This document shows, piece after piece, positions 42,073-52,244 of a DNA stretch of 64,000 nt. Each line of letters opens with the position of its first letter. Positions within the stretch are counted from its first letter, which is position 1. The notes beneath the pieces were generated by a model, which saw only the letters and a program-made list of their open reading frames with translations, did no database searches and had not been told where the DNA came from. The stretch is from Candidatus Pelagibacter sp. GTDB taxonomy: Bacteria; Pseudomonadota; Alphaproteobacteria; Pelagibacterales; Pelagibacteraceae. The stretch is from the NCBI GenBank assembly GCA_028100865.1, contig JAOHJV010000001.1, forward strand, positions 1-64,000, read 5' to 3'. Position numbers and translations under genes: made by a program.

Positions 42073-43462
42073 TGTTTAAAAAATATCCAATGAATATGAT
42101 TAGAGCAATACCCATAAACCAGTTAGTAGCCATTATTGTATAAAATATATCATTATAATCGCCGCCTCTAATATTTATGACATACCATAAAGATAAAAAA
42201 GGAAATGCTGTTAACCTTAAAATACTTAAATATAAACTATATATAGGTTTTTTTAGAGCTTGAAATACTGCAGTTGTAATAAAGAATACAGGGTAGATAG
42301 GACCAATTAATGCCGCAACCTTTAGATAAATAGCCCCATGTTTAATTGCTTCTGCATTATCTGTAAATTGAGATACAAAAAACTCTGCTCCAAAAAATAA
42401 TATTATACCCGCACCAACCATAAAAGAAGATCCAAATAAAAGAGCTTTAGTATATAATTCTCTTATTCGATTAAATTTTTTTGCACCAAAATTTTGTCCC
42501 CCAATAGAAAGTACAGCAGTGTTAAGACCAATAACAGGTAACAAGAAAACTTGTTCAACTCTTAAAGCAGAACCATAACCAGCTGTAGCCATTTCTCCAA
42601 ATTGTCCAATAAAATATAAAATATTAAATATACCCACTCCGATGAAGAGCATACTAAACATTATAGGAAGCGCTTGAGAAAATAATTCTCTAAGCATATC
42701 TAATTTTGGAATAAAACACTGAATGTATAAATATTTACGTAATTTACATGAGTTGATTTTATATGCTAAATAAAATGTACCAATAGATTGTGAAATTACA
42801 GTTGCAATTGCTAGTCCACCAATACCAAAAGCTGGAATGAATCCATAACCCCAAATAAACAACGGATTTAAAAAAATATTTAAGAAAAAACTAAAAATTA
42901 ATACATTTCGATAACTTTTAGTATCACCTTGTGCGTTTAAGGCACCATTTAATGAAATTTGAATCATTACAATAAATGTACCGTAAAAAATAATATCTAA
43001 ATATTCTCTTGTTAAAGCTATACTAGCTGAATCTGATCCCATTACTCCTAAAAGAAAATTTGATACATTTAATCCAAATAAAGTAACAATTATTGAAGTC
43101 ACAATTGCAAAAACTACTGATTGAGCAATAAACAAAGAAGCTTTATTAATTTTCTTCTCACCCAATAAATTACCAATACAAGCATTTGTTGCAGCACCTA
43201 TACCTACGCCAACAGCTATAATTACAAAATATATAGGAAATGATTTTGCTATCGCACCTATTGCTTCAGCTGAAATTCTACCCGCAAACCAAGTATCAAC
43301 TAAATTATAGAATGTTTGAAATAACGATCCTACGCTTGCAGGTATTGTTACTTTTCTAAGAAGATCCCAAATAGGATCTTTTGTTAAATTTATTTGTTTA
43401 GACAAAATTATTTTATTTAAATTCTTTCTGGAATATATGCTTTGATCCACTCTTTTTAGCAA
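42035..43462 (-). CDS. MATE-family efflux transporter
   Basis: 475 residues with about 12 membrane helices in two MatE repeats (roughly 40-220 and 260-440). Typical MATE features: VTIPASVGSLFQTFYNLVDTWFAGR and GGLAIATVISQ, then ALRVEQVFLLPVIGLNTAVLSI and GQNFGAKKFNRIRELY. Exports drugs or metabolites with Na+ or H+. The first 20 residues overlap the upstream trhO by 50 bp; a TTG at 43405 would remove the overlap and may be the true start. Confidence 0.9.
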   Translation of the reverse strand: MLKRVDQSIYSRKNLNKIILSKQINLTKDPIWDLLRKVTIPASVGSLFQTFYNLVDTWFAGRISAEAIGAIAKSFPIYFVIIAVGVGIGAATNACIGNLLGEKKINKASLFIAQSVVFAIVTSIIVTLFGLNVSNFLLGVMGSDSASIALTREYLDIIFYGTFIVMIQISLNGALNAQGDTKSYRNVLIFSFFLNIFLNPLFIWGYGFIPAFGIGGLAIATVISQSIGTFYLAYKINSCKLRKYLYIQCFIPKLDMLRELFSQALPIMFSMLFIGVGIFNILYFIGQFGEMATAGYGSALRVEQVFLLPVIGLNTAVLSIGGQNFGAKKFNRIRELYTKALLFGSSFMVGAGIILFFGAEFFVSQFTDNAEAIKHGAIYLKVAALIGPIYPVFFITTAVFQALKKPIYSLYLSILRLTAFPFLSLWYVINIRGGDYNDIFYTIMATNWFMGIALIIFIGYFLNNVFKQKKSHFSY

Positions 43463-44321
43463 GGTTTATTTGTTTTTGTCTCATTCTAAATCTTGCTTTT
43501 TGAGTTTCTGTTAAATTATCGTAACAATTTGGGCAAGAAACACCTTCTTCATATTTCTTAGATTTTTTATCTTTAGGAGAAATTGGTTTTCTACAACCGC
43601 TACACATGAAGTATGTTCCAACTTTAAGACCATGTTGAAGACTGATTCTGTTATCAAAAACAAAACACTCCCCTTTCCATAGACTATCTTTTTCTCTAGT
43701 TTTTTTTAGATAATTTAAAATTCCGCCATTCAATTGATAAATGTTTTTAAAACCTTTCTTTTTTAAATATACCGAAGTTTTTTCACACCTAATTCCACCA
43801 GTACAAAACATTGCTACAGGTTTGTCTTTTTTAAGTTTATTTAGGTATTTTGGAAAATCTCTAAAATTATTTACATCAGGGTTAACTGATTTTTTAAACG
43901 TACCAACATCAAATTCAAAAGGCTTTCTTGTATCTATTATATAAGTATCTTTTTTTTTGATTAATTCATTCCATTCCTTAGGATCTAAATGTGTATCTAA
44001 ATTTCTTTCTTTAGAATTAAGAGTTAAATTCATCGGTACTACTTCTTTTTTAACTTTCACTTTAGGTTTGTGAAATGGTTGAAACTTACTTTTAGAGTTA
44101 TTGCTGTTATCAAATTCTTTAATAGAAAACATTTTTTTTAATTTATTAATAGCATCTCTAATATCTTTAGTTTTACCCGATATTGTTCCGTTTAATCCCT
44201 CATTTGCAATAATTATTGTTCCTCTAATTTTCTTACTTATCAAAAAATCTTGAAGTAAAACTTTATCTTTTTTTAAAGATTTTATCTTTATAAATTTATA
44301 GAAACCTAAAACTTCAAACAT
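43413..44321 (-). CDS. trhO: tRNA uridine(34) hydroxylase TrhO (rhodanese-like, UPF0176)
   Basis: 302 residues. Catalyses oxygen-dependent 5-hydroxyuridine formation at tRNA position 34. N-terminal ferredoxin-like domain (about 1-95), central rhodanese domain with the cysteine loop AMFCTGGIRCEKTS (about 170-183), then YQLNGGILNYL, FVFDNRISLQHG and a C-terminal zinc-like region CSGCRKPISP ... CPNC. This layout is specific to the TrhO family. Followed by the MATE gene, preceded by an O-methyltransferase with a 1-bp overlap, the two perhaps acting together on tRNA. Confidence 0.93.
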   Translation of the reverse strand: MFEVLGFYKFIKIKSLKKDKVLLQDFLISKKIRGTIIIANEGLNGTISGKTKDIRDAINKLKKMFSIKEFDNSNNSKSKFQPFHKPKVKVKKEVVPMNLTLNSKERNLDTHLDPKEWNELIKKKDTYIIDTRKPFEFDVGTFKKSVNPDVNNFRDFPKYLNKLKKDKPVAMFCTGGIRCEKTSVYLKKKGFKNIYQLNGGILNYLKKTREKDSLWKGECFVFDNRISLQHGLKVGTYFMCSGCRKPISPKDKKSKKYEEGVSCPNCYDNLTETQKARFRMRQKQINLAKKSGSKHIFQKEFK

Positions 44322-44971
44322 TATAAAACTCTACAAACGGTCATCCCATCACCAAGTGGTATTATAATTTGATCCACTCTTTTATCATTTGAAACGTATG
44401 AATTAAATTCTCTAATGTTGACCGTATATTTATCCATATTATCTTCATCAGCAACTTCACCATGCCACAAAACATTATCGATAATTATCAAACCACCTCT
44501 ATTTATTAGTTTTAAAGATTTCTCATAATATTCTTTATAATTCATTTTATCAGCATCAATAAAAATCATATCAAATTTATTATTCTTTAACTCTTCCAAA
44601 CTATCTAATGCAGGTTTAATAATTGTTTGAATTTTATTATGCAGATTAGCTTTTTTAAAAAAATCTAATGCGATTTTGTTCATTCCTTCATTTTTATCAA
44701 GGGCTACGAGTTTACCATCATCTGGTAATGCTAAAGCTATAGAAAGTGCACTTAACCCAGTAAAGGTTCCAATCTCAAGTACATTTTTAATATTAGAAGT
44801 TTTTATAATCAAATGAAGAAAATGACATTGAGATGTTGCTACTTGCATTCTCTTAACATCTCCAAGTGTATTATTGTAATCGATTATTTCTTGCTGAATG
44901 GGATTTAATTTTAAACTAAAATTATTTATATATTTTTCAAGTTTTTCAGTAATTTCAAGGTTCTTACCCAT
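44321..44971 (-). CDS. SAM-dependent O-methyltransferase (caffeoyl-CoA OMT / TrmR-like family)
   Basis: 216 residues. The SAM motif is VLEIGTFTGLSALSIALALP (about residues 61-80), followed by LVALDKNEGM, the acidic metal segment DMIFIDADKMNYKEYYE and IIDNVLWHGEVAD. This is the Mg-dependent class I O-methyltransferase family. In other bacteria a related enzyme (TrmR) methylates 5-hydroxyuridine made by TrhO; adjacency to trhO makes that role attractive here, as an inference. Small-molecule methylation is the alternative. Confidence 0.88.
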   Translation of the reverse strand: MGKNLEITEKLEKYINNFSLKLNPIQQEIIDYNNTLGDVKRMQVATSQCHFLHLIIKTSNIKNVLEIGTFTGLSALSIALALPDDGKLVALDKNEGMNKIALDFFKKANLHNKIQTIIKPALDSLEELKNNKFDMIFIDADKMNYKEYYEKSLKLINRGGLIIIDNVLWHGEVADEDNMDKYTVNIREFNSYVSNDKRVDQIIIPLGDGMTVCRVL

Positions 44972-45095
44972 TGTTTTTTAAGTCCATTGTTTCTACCGAT
45001 TTTACCACGAGGGTATTAAGGAATTTCATGAGTATTTATGTTAATATTTATAATTGAACAAGTTTATGAAGTAAATTTTTTTATTTTATCTTCTT

Positions 45096-45115
45096 AGATC
45101 CTAGCCAGATCCTAG
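45096..45115. repeat. Direct repeat AGATCCTAG x2 (11-bp period)
   Basis: Two exact 9-bp copies at 45096-45104 and 45107-45115, separated by CC, in the 164-bp gap between the HEXXH-protein gene and the methyltransferase gene. An 11-bp period places both on one face of the helix, as for a dimeric regulator site. No known motif was recognised. Confidence 0.4.
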
Positions 45116-45135
45116 TTATCCCATAAAGTCCTACA

Positions 45136-46008
45136 TTAACTAAAAATATCCTGTATCTTTATTTTCTTGCTTGGGAGTATTTTTTTTAGATCTTTTCTTT
45201 TGTATTTACTTAATCTTTCATAAAAATCTTCAGCACTCATTTCAAATGTCTGTTCAAATGCCTTTTCCCATTTTCTATGTTTGGCTCTCTCAATCCAAAA
45301 TTCTCTAAAAACTAATTCAAATGCTTTTTCTTCAGAAAGATTATTTTTTTCTAATTCGTTAACTAATGCCAACAACATAAATGCTGAGCCAGCATAATTG
45401 CCATCCATTCCTTTTTTATTTGATGTCTTATGTTTTTCGTATAAATGAGATTCTTTAAAAACTTTTTTGTTCCACATCCGTGATTGAAGATCATTTTTTA
45501 AAGCGTCTTTTCCATAATATTGTTTTACATACATTTCCTCTAAAACTTTTGCTCCTCCCTCAGTTAGCCATTTTGGAGAGTCTTTATCTGATAGTTTGTT
45601 TTCAGATAGTGCAATTTGGTAAACATGGAAATATTCGTGAGCAATTATAGAATATCGGTGTATAATTTTATCTGTAAATTCTCTTGAATTTATTTCTAAT
45701 TGCATCCATCTAGTTGTACCATCACCACAAATACATGATCCTCTCATATTTTCCTTAACTTCAGGAAATGGATTTTTTTTTGAACTTTTCCAAGAATAAA
45801 TATCCATTCCTGGACTTTTGAGATAATCATTCATATTATCTTGAATAGGTAGAACTTCTTGTAAAATATCAATTATATTTTCAAATTCTGATACCCATTT
45901 TTTTGGTAAACTATCATCATTATGATATTTAAATTTAAATTTTTCAGCAGCAACTACTGATAGCGAATAAAAAACTAAAGCTATTAAAACTATAAATATT
46001 TTTTTCAT
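45136..46008 (-). CDS. Secreted HEXXH zinc-metallopeptidase-like protein, unknown function
   Basis: 290 residues. A signal peptide (MKKIFIVLIALVFYSLSVVAA, shown as its first 21 positions: cleavage near residue 21) targets the periplasm. A central SIIAHEYFHVYQ supplies HEXXH (about residues 144-148), and 25 residues later WLTEGGAKVLEEMY offers the third, Glu ligand, a gluzincin pattern as in peptidase MA-like proteins. The C-terminus contains FREFW and a helical, charged tail. No other domain is recognised. It stands alone between two intergenic gaps. A proteolytic function is plausible but unproven. Confidence 0.75.
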   Translation of the reverse strand: MKKIFIVLIALVFYSLSVVAAEKFKFKYHNDDSLPKKWVSEFENIIDILQEVLPIQDNMNDYLKSPGMDIYSWKSSKKNPFPEVKENMRGSCICGDGTTRWMQLEINSREFTDKIIHRYSIIAHEYFHVYQIALSENKLSDKDSPKWLTEGGAKVLEEMYVKQYYGKDALKNDLQSRMWNKKVFKESHLYEKHKTSNKKGMDGNYAGSAFMLLALVNELEKNNLSEEKAFELVFREFWIERAKHRKWEKAFEQTFEMSAEDFYERLSKYKRKDLKKILPSKKIKIQDIFS

Positions 46009-46245
46009 AAAACTTTAAATCTAAATTGAGTTAATAATAAGTCTTTTAAATTAAGAAACCTAATAATTAAAAACCCAACTTGAGTTTTAAAATAATGATT
46101 TAGAACATTTTTCCAGTATACTTATCTTATGATTAAAAAAATTGTAAGATTATAAAAGATTTAGACTTTTATGGACTATTAAAGACTTTAAAATTTCTCA
46201 ACTCAAACTATTTTAAGTCTTTTCTGTCTAGCAATTACAATAATA

Positions 46246-47721
46246 TTAAAGCTTTTTCTTTAATATCTCATTTATTAATTGAGGGTTAGCTTTACCACCT
46301 GAAACTTTCATTGCTTGGCCTACAAAGAAACCAAATAATTTTTCTTTTCCATTTTTATATTCAATAGCTTTTTCTCTATTATCATCAATTATCTTATCAA
46401 TTAAAGCCTCTATAGCTTTAGGGTCACTTTCTTGTTTTAATCCTTTTTCTTCAACAATTATTTGGGGGTCTTTGTCTCCATCCATCATTAATTCAAAAAT
46501 AGTTTTGGCAATTTTTCCAGAAATTGTTCCATTTTTAATTAGATTAACTAATTTTGCTAAATTTTTTGCACTTATCGGACTTTGAGAAATTTCCAAATTT
46601 TTATTATTTAAAACAGCAAACAATTCACCAGTAATCCAGTTAACTGCTAATTTGATATCTTGGTTTTTACCCATCTTTGCCACTACTTCTTCAAAATATT
46701 TAGCAGTTTCAATATCAGAGACTAAAATTGTTGCCTCATAAGGAGAAACTTTAAATTCATCTATAAATCTTTTCTTTTTATCGTCTGGTAACTCAGGAAT
46801 ATCAGCTTTAAGTTCATTTATGAATTCATCTGTAACTTCCAATGGCAATAAATCTGGATCTGGAAAATATCTATAATCATGAGCGTCCTCCTTGGATCTC
46901 ATTGATCTCGTCTCATTTTTTTTTGTATCAAATAATCTTGTTTCTTGATCAATTGATTTACCTTCTTCAATTAAATCAACTTGTCTATTAGCCTCATAAT
47001 CAATTGCCATCTGCATAAATTTAATAGAATTTACATTTTTAATTTCACAACGTGTTCCAAGTTCTTTTGAGTCTTTTAATCTAACTGAAACGTTTACATC
47101 AGCTCTTAAAGATCCTTCTTGCATATTACCATCACATGTACCCAAATACCTCATTATAGATCTTAGTTTTTTAATATAAGCACTTACTTCATCTGGAGTT
47201 CTTAAATCTGGTTTACTTACTATCTCCATTAGAGCTACACCTGATCTATTTAAATCAACTAAGGTATTTTGTGGGTCCAAATCATGAATACTTTTTCCTG
47301 CATCTTGCTCTAAATGAAGTCTTTCAATACCAACTTCCTTTTGACCTTCTGGCATATCAAGAATAACAGTACCCTCACCTACAATCGGATATTTAAATTG
47401 TGAAATTTGGTAACCTTGAGGTAAATCTGCATAAAAATAGTTTTTTCTATCAAATACTGATCTTTTATTAATTTCTGCTTTTAACCCTATTCCAGTCTTA
47501 ATCGCTTGCTTTACACAATATTCATTGATTACAGGTAACATACCTGGAAAAGCTGCATCGACTAAACTTACTTGCGTATTTGGTTCTGCTCCAAATTTTG
47601 TAGAAGAAGATGAAAATAATTTTGAATTAGAGGTTACTTGAGCATGAACTTCTAAACCAATAACAACCTCATAAACATTATTATGTCTTTCGATTAAAAA
47701 TTCAGATTTATCTTTAGCCAT
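46246..47721 (-). CDS. gatB: Aspartyl/glutamyl-tRNA amidotransferase subunit B
   Basis: 491 residues. Kinase and tRNA-binding subunit that turns Glu-tRNA(Gln) or Asp-tRNA(Asn) into the amidated forms. Signature: [19 protein letters not shown] at the start, [48 protein letters not shown], and [19 protein letters not shown]. The C-terminal YqeY-like tail ends [19 protein letters not shown]. Stop/start junction with gatA overlaps by 1 bp. Confidence 0.98.
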   Translation of the reverse strand: MAKDKSEFLIERHNNVYEVVIGLEVHAQVTSNSKLFSSSSTKFGAEPNTQVSLVDAAFPGMLPVINEYCVKQAIKTGIGLKAEINKRSVFDRKNYFYADLPQGYQISQFKYPIVGEGTVILDMPEGQKEVGIERLHLEQDAGKSIHDLDPQNTLVDLNRSGVALMEIVSKPDLRTPDEVSAYIKKLRSIMRYLGTCDGNMQEGSLRADVNVSVRLKDSKELGTRCEIKNVNSIKFMQMAIDYEANRQVDLIEEGKSIDQETRLFDTKKNETRSMRSKEDAHDYRYFPDPDLLPLEVTDEFINELKADIPELPDDKKKRFIDEFKVSPYEATILVSDIETAKYFEEVVAKMGKNQDIKLAVNWITGELFAVLNNKNLEISQSPISAKNLAKLVNLIKNGTISGKIAKTIFELMMDGDKDPQIIVEEKGLKQESDPKAIEALIDKIIDDNREKAIEYKNGKEKLFGFFVGQAMKVSGGKANPQLINEILKKKL

Positions 47722-49178
47722 TATTTAATCCACCAGTCAGTAATTTTATTTTTAAAATTTATTTTATCCTCCATTGCATAAGCAACATTCAATATTTCCT
47801 GCTCCTTAAAAGCTTTACCTATAATTTGTAACCCAAGAGGATAACCAGATGCATCATGACCAGCTGGAATTGATATTGCTGGTAAACCAGCTAAATTTAC
47901 AGGTACCGTAAATATATCATTTAAATACATAGAAACTGGATCATCTTTTTTCTCACCAATTTTAAAAGCTGAGCTGGGAGTGGATGGTGTTAATATTGCA
48001 TCAACTTTTTTATAAGCTTCATCGAAATCATTTTTGATTAATTTTCTAACTTTTTGAGCTTTCAAATAATAAGCATCATAATATCCTGAGGATAAAACAT
48101 ATGTGCCTATCATTATCCGTCTTTGAACTTCTGCACCAAATCCCTCAGATCTAGTCTTTTCATACATATCAATTAAATTTTCACCCTTTGCTCTAAAGCC
48201 ATATTTTACACCATCGTATCTTGCTAAATTTGATGAAGCTTCAGCCGGTGCAACTATATAATAAGTAGGTAATGCGTAACTAGTGTTCGGTAAAGAAATG
48301 TCTATTATTTCAGCACCACATTCTTTTGCGTACTGTATTCCTTTTTGCCATAAATCTTCTATTTCTTTAGGCATCCCCTCTACTCTATATTCTTTTGGTA
48401 TACCAATTTTTTTACCTTTAATATTTTTAGTTAATTCTTTGCTGTAATCATTTCTTTTAAAATCAATCGAAGTAGAATCTTTTTTATCGTAAGTGCTAAT
48501 AACCTCTTGAAGTAGTGCACAATCTTCAACATTTTGAGCCATTGGTCCTGCTTGATCTAATGAAGATGCAAAAGCAACAATTCCATATCTTGAACAGCTA
48601 CCATAAGTAGGTTTTAAACCTACTGTACCGGTAAATGACGCTGGTTGTCTAATAGAACCACCTGTATCTGTACCAATTGTGATTGGTGTAAGTTGACCAG
48701 AAACTGCTGCTGCAGATCCACCAGATGAGCCACCAGGTACTAATCCATTATCTATAGGGTTTTGTACATTACCATAAAAACTTGTTTCATTTGAAGATCC
48801 CATGGCAAACTCATCACAGTTTAACTTTCCAAGCAGTATAGCACCCTCGTTCCAAATGTTTTGCGTAACAGTAGACTCATATGTGGGAATAAAGTTTTCT
48901 AAAATCTTGCTTCCTGCAGTAGTTCTAATATTTTCAGTACAAAAGAGATCTTTAACGGCCATAGGTATTCCAGGCAATTTTAAATCTAAATTTGGATTTT
49001 CATCAAATTGTTTAGCTTTATTGATTGCATTAGAAAAATCTTCTGTAATGTAAGCATTTAATTCTTTTGATTTTTCTGAACGATCCACAAATGCTTGTGT
49101 TACTTCCTCAGAAGATAGTTTTTTATTTTTGATATTATTAACTAATGAAGTTAATGATTGAGTTGTTATATCTGACAT
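47721..49178 (-). CDS. gatA: Aspartyl/glutamyl-tRNA amidotransferase subunit A
   Basis: 485 residues. Amidase subunit releasing ammonia from glutamine. The Ser-cisSer-Lys triad is visible: Lys in [16 protein letters not shown], cis-Ser in [15 protein letters not shown] and the nucleophile in [19 protein letters not shown]. The [19 protein letters not shown] region is typical of GatA. It lies between gatC and gatB with 1-bp overlaps on both sides. Confidence 0.98.
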   Translation of the reverse strand: MSDITTQSLTSLVNNIKNKKLSSEEVTQAFVDRSEKSKELNAYITEDFSNAINKAKQFDENPNLDLKLPGIPMAVKDLFCTENIRTTAGSKILENFIPTYESTVTQNIWNEGAILLGKLNCDEFAMGSSNETSFYGNVQNPIDNGLVPGGSSGGSAAAVSGQLTPITIGTDTGGSIRQPASFTGTVGLKPTYGSCSRYGIVAFASSLDQAGPMAQNVEDCALLQEVISTYDKKDSTSIDFKRNDYSKELTKNIKGKKIGIPKEYRVEGMPKEIEDLWQKGIQYAKECGAEIIDISLPNTSYALPTYYIVAPAEASSNLARYDGVKYGFRAKGENLIDMYEKTRSEGFGAEVQRRIMIGTYVLSSGYYDAYYLKAQKVRKLIKNDFDEAYKKVDAILTPSTPSSAFKIGEKKDDPVSMYLNDIFTVPVNLAGLPAISIPAGHDASGYPLGLQIIGKAFKEQEILNVAYAMEDKINFKNKITDWWIK

Positions 49179-49465
49179 TATTCGACAACCTTTGGTACAA
49201 CAAAAAAATCTTCATTATCTTCAGGCGAATTTTTTATAATTTGCTCTCTTATATTCTTACTTTTGACTTCATCAGATCTAAATTTCAATGTAGTTTCGGC
49301 AACTGATGTTAACGGTTCTACATTATCTGTATTTAATTCATTTAATTTTTCAATAAATTCAAATATTGAGTTTAAATCACCAGCAAGTTTTTCAGCTTTT
49401 TCTTCATCAACTGAAATTCTTGATAATTTAGAGATATGCTTTATGGTTTTAAGATCGATGCTCAT
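49178..49465 (-). CDS. gatC: Aspartyl/glutamyl-tRNA amidotransferase subunit C
   Basis: 95 residues from the ATG at 49465. A further ATG 30 bp upstream adds MIVCDIFKYH, which does not resemble GatC. Family pattern: [41 protein letters not shown] and the end FFVVPKVVE. Stabilises GatAB. First gene of gatCAB and divergent from ruvX over a 50-bp gap that must contain both promoters. Confidence 0.95.
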   Translation of the reverse strand: MSIDLKTIKHISKLSRISVDEEKAEKLAGDLNSIFEFIEKLNELNTDNVEPLTSVAETTLKFRSDEVKSKNIREQIIKNSPEDNEDFFVVPKVVE

Positions 49466-49515
49466 ATGGTATTTAAATATGTCGCAAACTATCACTTAAG
49501 TTAAAAATATACAAT

Positions 49516-49971
49516 ATGATCACTATTGAAGATTTAAAAAAAAAGCAGTCAGAAACCAGCCGATTGATTGGATTAGATCTAGGTTCAAAAAGAATTGGTG
49601 TGTCCATTTGTGATGAAAAGCAATCTATAGCGACACCATTTAAAACGATTAATAAGACTAATACTAATGAATTAATTGAAGAATTAAAAAAACTGATTAA
49701 TGAATATAATATTAACGGTATTATAATTGGGAATCCAATCAACATGGATGGATCATTGGGTAGATCGGCTCAATCAGTAAATGATGTTTCGAATAATATA
49801 GATAAAGCTATTGATGTAGACGTATGTCTTTGGGATGAAAGACTTTCAACGGTAGGAGCTTTTAATCTGTCTAGCCAACTAGATGTAAATGTAAGTAAAA
49901 GAGAAAAAAATATAGATCAAAATGCTGCAGCCTTTATACTTCAGGGCGCTATAGATTTTTTAAAGAATTAA
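49516..49971 (+). CDS. ruvX: Putative pre-16S rRNA nuclease / Holliday junction resolvase-like RuvX (YqgF)
   Basis: 151 residues with an RNase H fold: LIGLDLGSKRIGVSICDE holds the first acidic residue, INGIIIGNPINMDGSLG the conserved glycine loop, and WDERLSTVGA the second acidic site, then DQNAAAFILQGAIDF. This is the YqgF family, shown in E. coli to process the 16S rRNA 5' end. The N-terminus has about 15 extra residues. Next to gatC on the other strand. Confidence 0.94.
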   Translation: MITIEDLKKKQSETSRLIGLDLGSKRIGVSICDEKQSIATPFKTINKTNTNELIEELKKLINEYNINGIIIGNPINMDGSLGRSAQSVNDVSNNIDKAIDVDVCLWDERLSTVGAFNLSSQLDVNVSKREKNIDQNAAAFILQGAIDFLKN

Positions 49972-49974
49972 TAC

Positions 49975-50003
49975 TTGCCATAACACTACTTTATAGTTAT
50001 AGA
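49975..50003 (+). promoter_or_regulatory. Candidate promoter of pyrB
   Basis: TTGCCA (49975-49980; five of six), 17-bp spacer, TATAGA (49998-50003). It lies in the 42-bp ruvX-pyrB gap. The short distance to the ATG at 50014 would give an almost leaderless mRNA, or another start is used. Confidence 0.4.
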
Positions 50004-50013
50004 GTTAATTTTA

Positions 50014-50955
50014 ATGGCAACTAAATCAAACAAAGCTGTTAAAATTTCTCAAAAACATTTATTAGGTATCCAAGATTTATCAATTAATGATGTAAATCTG
50101 ATTTTAAACGAGTCACAATCATTCATCAAACTTAATCAAAGTAAAAACAAAAGATTAAATGTTTTGAATGGAAAAACACAAATTAATCTATTTTTTGAAC
50201 CATCTACACGAACACAAAGTTCATTTGAACTAGCAGGTAAACGTTTGGGGGCAGATGTAATGTCTATGAATATGGGGAACTCTGCCATTAAAAAAGGTGA
50301 AACATTGATAGATACCGCCATGACATTAAATGCAATGCACCCTGATATAATTGTAATTAGACATCAAGACTCAGGTGCTTGTAATTTATTATCTCAGAAA
50401 GTTAATTGTGCTGTACTAAATGCTGGTGATGGTAGAAGAGAACACCCTACTCAGGCTTTATTAGATGCATTAACAATAATTAATAGAAAGAAAAAAATTC
50501 AAGGATTAAAAATTGCAATTTGTGGTGATATTCTCCACTCAAGAGTTGCAAGATCAAATATTTATTTGCTCACAATGTTGGGAGCAGAGGTTAATATTGT
50601 TGCACCAACAAATTTAATGCCAAAAGAAATTGAAAAGTTTGGCGTTAATACTTTTACTGATATGAAAAAAGGACTTAAAGATTGTGATATTGTAATGATG
50701 TTAAGACTTCAAAATGAAAGAATGACAAGTTCTTTTCTTTCTTCAAATAGAGAATACTATGAATACTATGGATTAACTCCAGATAAACTTGATCATGCAA
50801 AGTCCGATGCAATTATTATGCATCCTGGCCCAATGAATAGAGGAATTGAGATCGATACAAGACTGGCTGATGATATTAATAAAAGTGTAATAAAGGAACA
50901 AGTTGAACTCGGTGTAGCTGTTAGAATGGCTTGTTTAAAAATATTTTGTGAATAA
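50014..50955 (+). CDS. pyrB: Aspartate carbamoyltransferase catalytic subunit
   Basis: 313 residues. Forms carbamoyl-aspartate in pyrimidine synthesis. The carbamoyl-phosphate motif is [21 protein letters not shown] (parts; about residues 56-75); also [31 protein letters not shown] and [14 protein letters not shown]. No regulatory pyrI is present. The next gene, a dihydroorotase-like protein, starts immediately after the stop, suggesting the two proteins form the class of ATCase that assembles with a pseudo-dihydroorotase. Confidence 0.97.
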   Translation: MATKSNKAVKISQKHLLGIQDLSINDVNLILNESQSFIKLNQSKNKRLNVLNGKTQINLFFEPSTRTQSSFELAGKRLGADVMSMNMGNSAIKKGETLIDTAMTLNAMHPDIIVIRHQDSGACNLLSQKVNCAVLNAGDGRREHPTQALLDALTIINRKKKIQGLKIAICGDILHSRVARSNIYLLTMLGAEVNIVAPTNLMPKEIEKFGVNTFTDMKKGLKDCDIVMMLRLQNERMTSSFLSSNREYYEYYGLTPDKLDHAKSDAIIMHPGPMNRGIEIDTRLADDINKSVIKEQVELGVAVRMACLKIFCE

Positions 50956-52242
50956 ATGAAAAAACAATATTTTATAAATGCAAATATCATTGATCCATTA
51001 AATTCATTAAATGAAAATGGAGGTCTAATTATTTCAGAAGATGGTAAAATTGAAGCAATTGGTAAAAAAGTAAATTCAAATAATTTACCTACAAGAGAAA
51101 AACCAATAGATTTAAAAGGGAAATATATCTTTCCAGGACTTGTAGATATGAGAGTTTTTGTAGGTGAGCCAGGTTATGAATATAAAGAAAATTTTAGAAC
51201 TTTAAGTAACGCGGCATTATCTGGTGGAGTAACATCTGTTGTTACAATGCCTAATACAGATCCAATAATAGATAACGTTTCAATTGTAGATTTCTTAAAA
51301 AGAAGAGGAAGAGATAAATCTAAAATTAATATTTTTCCCTGCGCTTCTTTAACACAAAATATTGAAGGTACTAACATGACGGAATTTGGTTTGTTGGCCA
51401 AAAAAGGAATAATAGCTTTTACAGATGGTGTTAAGACTATTCAAAATACAAGTTTAATGTCTAGAATAATGAATTCAGCTAAAGACTTGGATTGTTTAAT
51501 AATGCAGCATGCAGAAGATTATCATCTGTCAAAAAATGGAATGATAAATTCTGGAATAATTGCTACTAAACTAGGGTTATCAGGAATACCTGATATTGCT
51601 GAGAGAATAATCATAGAAAGAGACCTGGCACTTCTTGAAAAAAATAAATGTCGATATCATATATCTCAACTCTCAGCTGGAAAATCAGTTGATGTCATTA
51701 AGGAAAGAAAAAATAATATTAAATTTACCTGTGGCGTCTCAATAAACAATTTATCTCTTAATGAAAATGATATTGGTGATTTTAAAACATTCTTAAAATT
51801 ATCTCCTCCTTTAAGAAAAGAAGAGGATAGAGAAGCACTCGTTCAAGGATTAAAAGATAAAACTATCGATGTAATAGTTTCAGATCATAAGCCTGAGGAT
51901 GAAGAGTCTAAACGATTAACTTTTTCACAAGCAGCAACTGGGGCATCAGGAATAGAAACATTATTATCTCTATCATTAGAATTATATCATAATGGATCAG
52001 TAAAACTTGAAACGATAATACAGGCCTTAACATCAAATCCTGCAAAAATTTTGAGAATTAATAAAGGAAATCTTTCAATAGGTAATGATGCAGATTTTTG
52101 CATTGTAGATTTAGACAAACCTTGGATTGTAAAAAAAGAAAATTTAGTTTCAAAATCTAAAAATACTTCAATTGAGGATAAAAGACTTCAAGGTAAGGTA
52201 ACCAATACCTTTGTAAAAGGTAAAGAATTATTTAAAATATAA
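50956..52242 (+). CDS. Dihydroorotase-like protein, probably non-catalytic (PyrC'/PyrX type)
   Basis: 428 residues of the amidohydrolase barrel, clearly class I dihydroorotase-related (GLVDMRVFVGEPGYEYKE, GGVTSVVTMPNTDPIID, ATGASGIETLLSLSLE). The family's D-x-H-x-H-x-R metal motif reads D64-M-R66-V-F68-V-G70, so both metal histidines and the substrate arginine are replaced. H in MQHAED and D in VSDHKP remain. Comparable inactive PyrC' proteins in other bacteria stabilise ATCase. A true dihydroorotase would have to be elsewhere in the genome. Abuts pyrB with no gap. Confidence 0.9.
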   Translation: MKKQYFINANIIDPLNSLNENGGLIISEDGKIEAIGKKVNSNNLPTREKPIDLKGKYIFPGLVDMRVFVGEPGYEYKENFRTLSNAALSGGVTSVVTMPNTDPIIDNVSIVDFLKRRGRDKSKINIFPCASLTQNIEGTNMTEFGLLAKKGIIAFTDGVKTIQNTSLMSRIMNSAKDLDCLIMQHAEDYHLSKNGMINSGIIATKLGLSGIPDIAERIIIERDLALLEKNKCRYHISQLSAGKSVDVIKERKNNIKFTCGVSINNLSLNENDIGDFKTFLKLSPPLRKEEDREALVQGLKDKTIDVIVSDHKPEDEESKRLTFSQAATGASGIETLLSLSLELYHNGSVKLETIIQALTSNPAKILRINKGNLSIGNDADFCIVDLDKPWIVKKENLVSKSKNTSIEDKRLQGKVTNTFVKGKELFKI

Positions 52243-52244
52243 AA

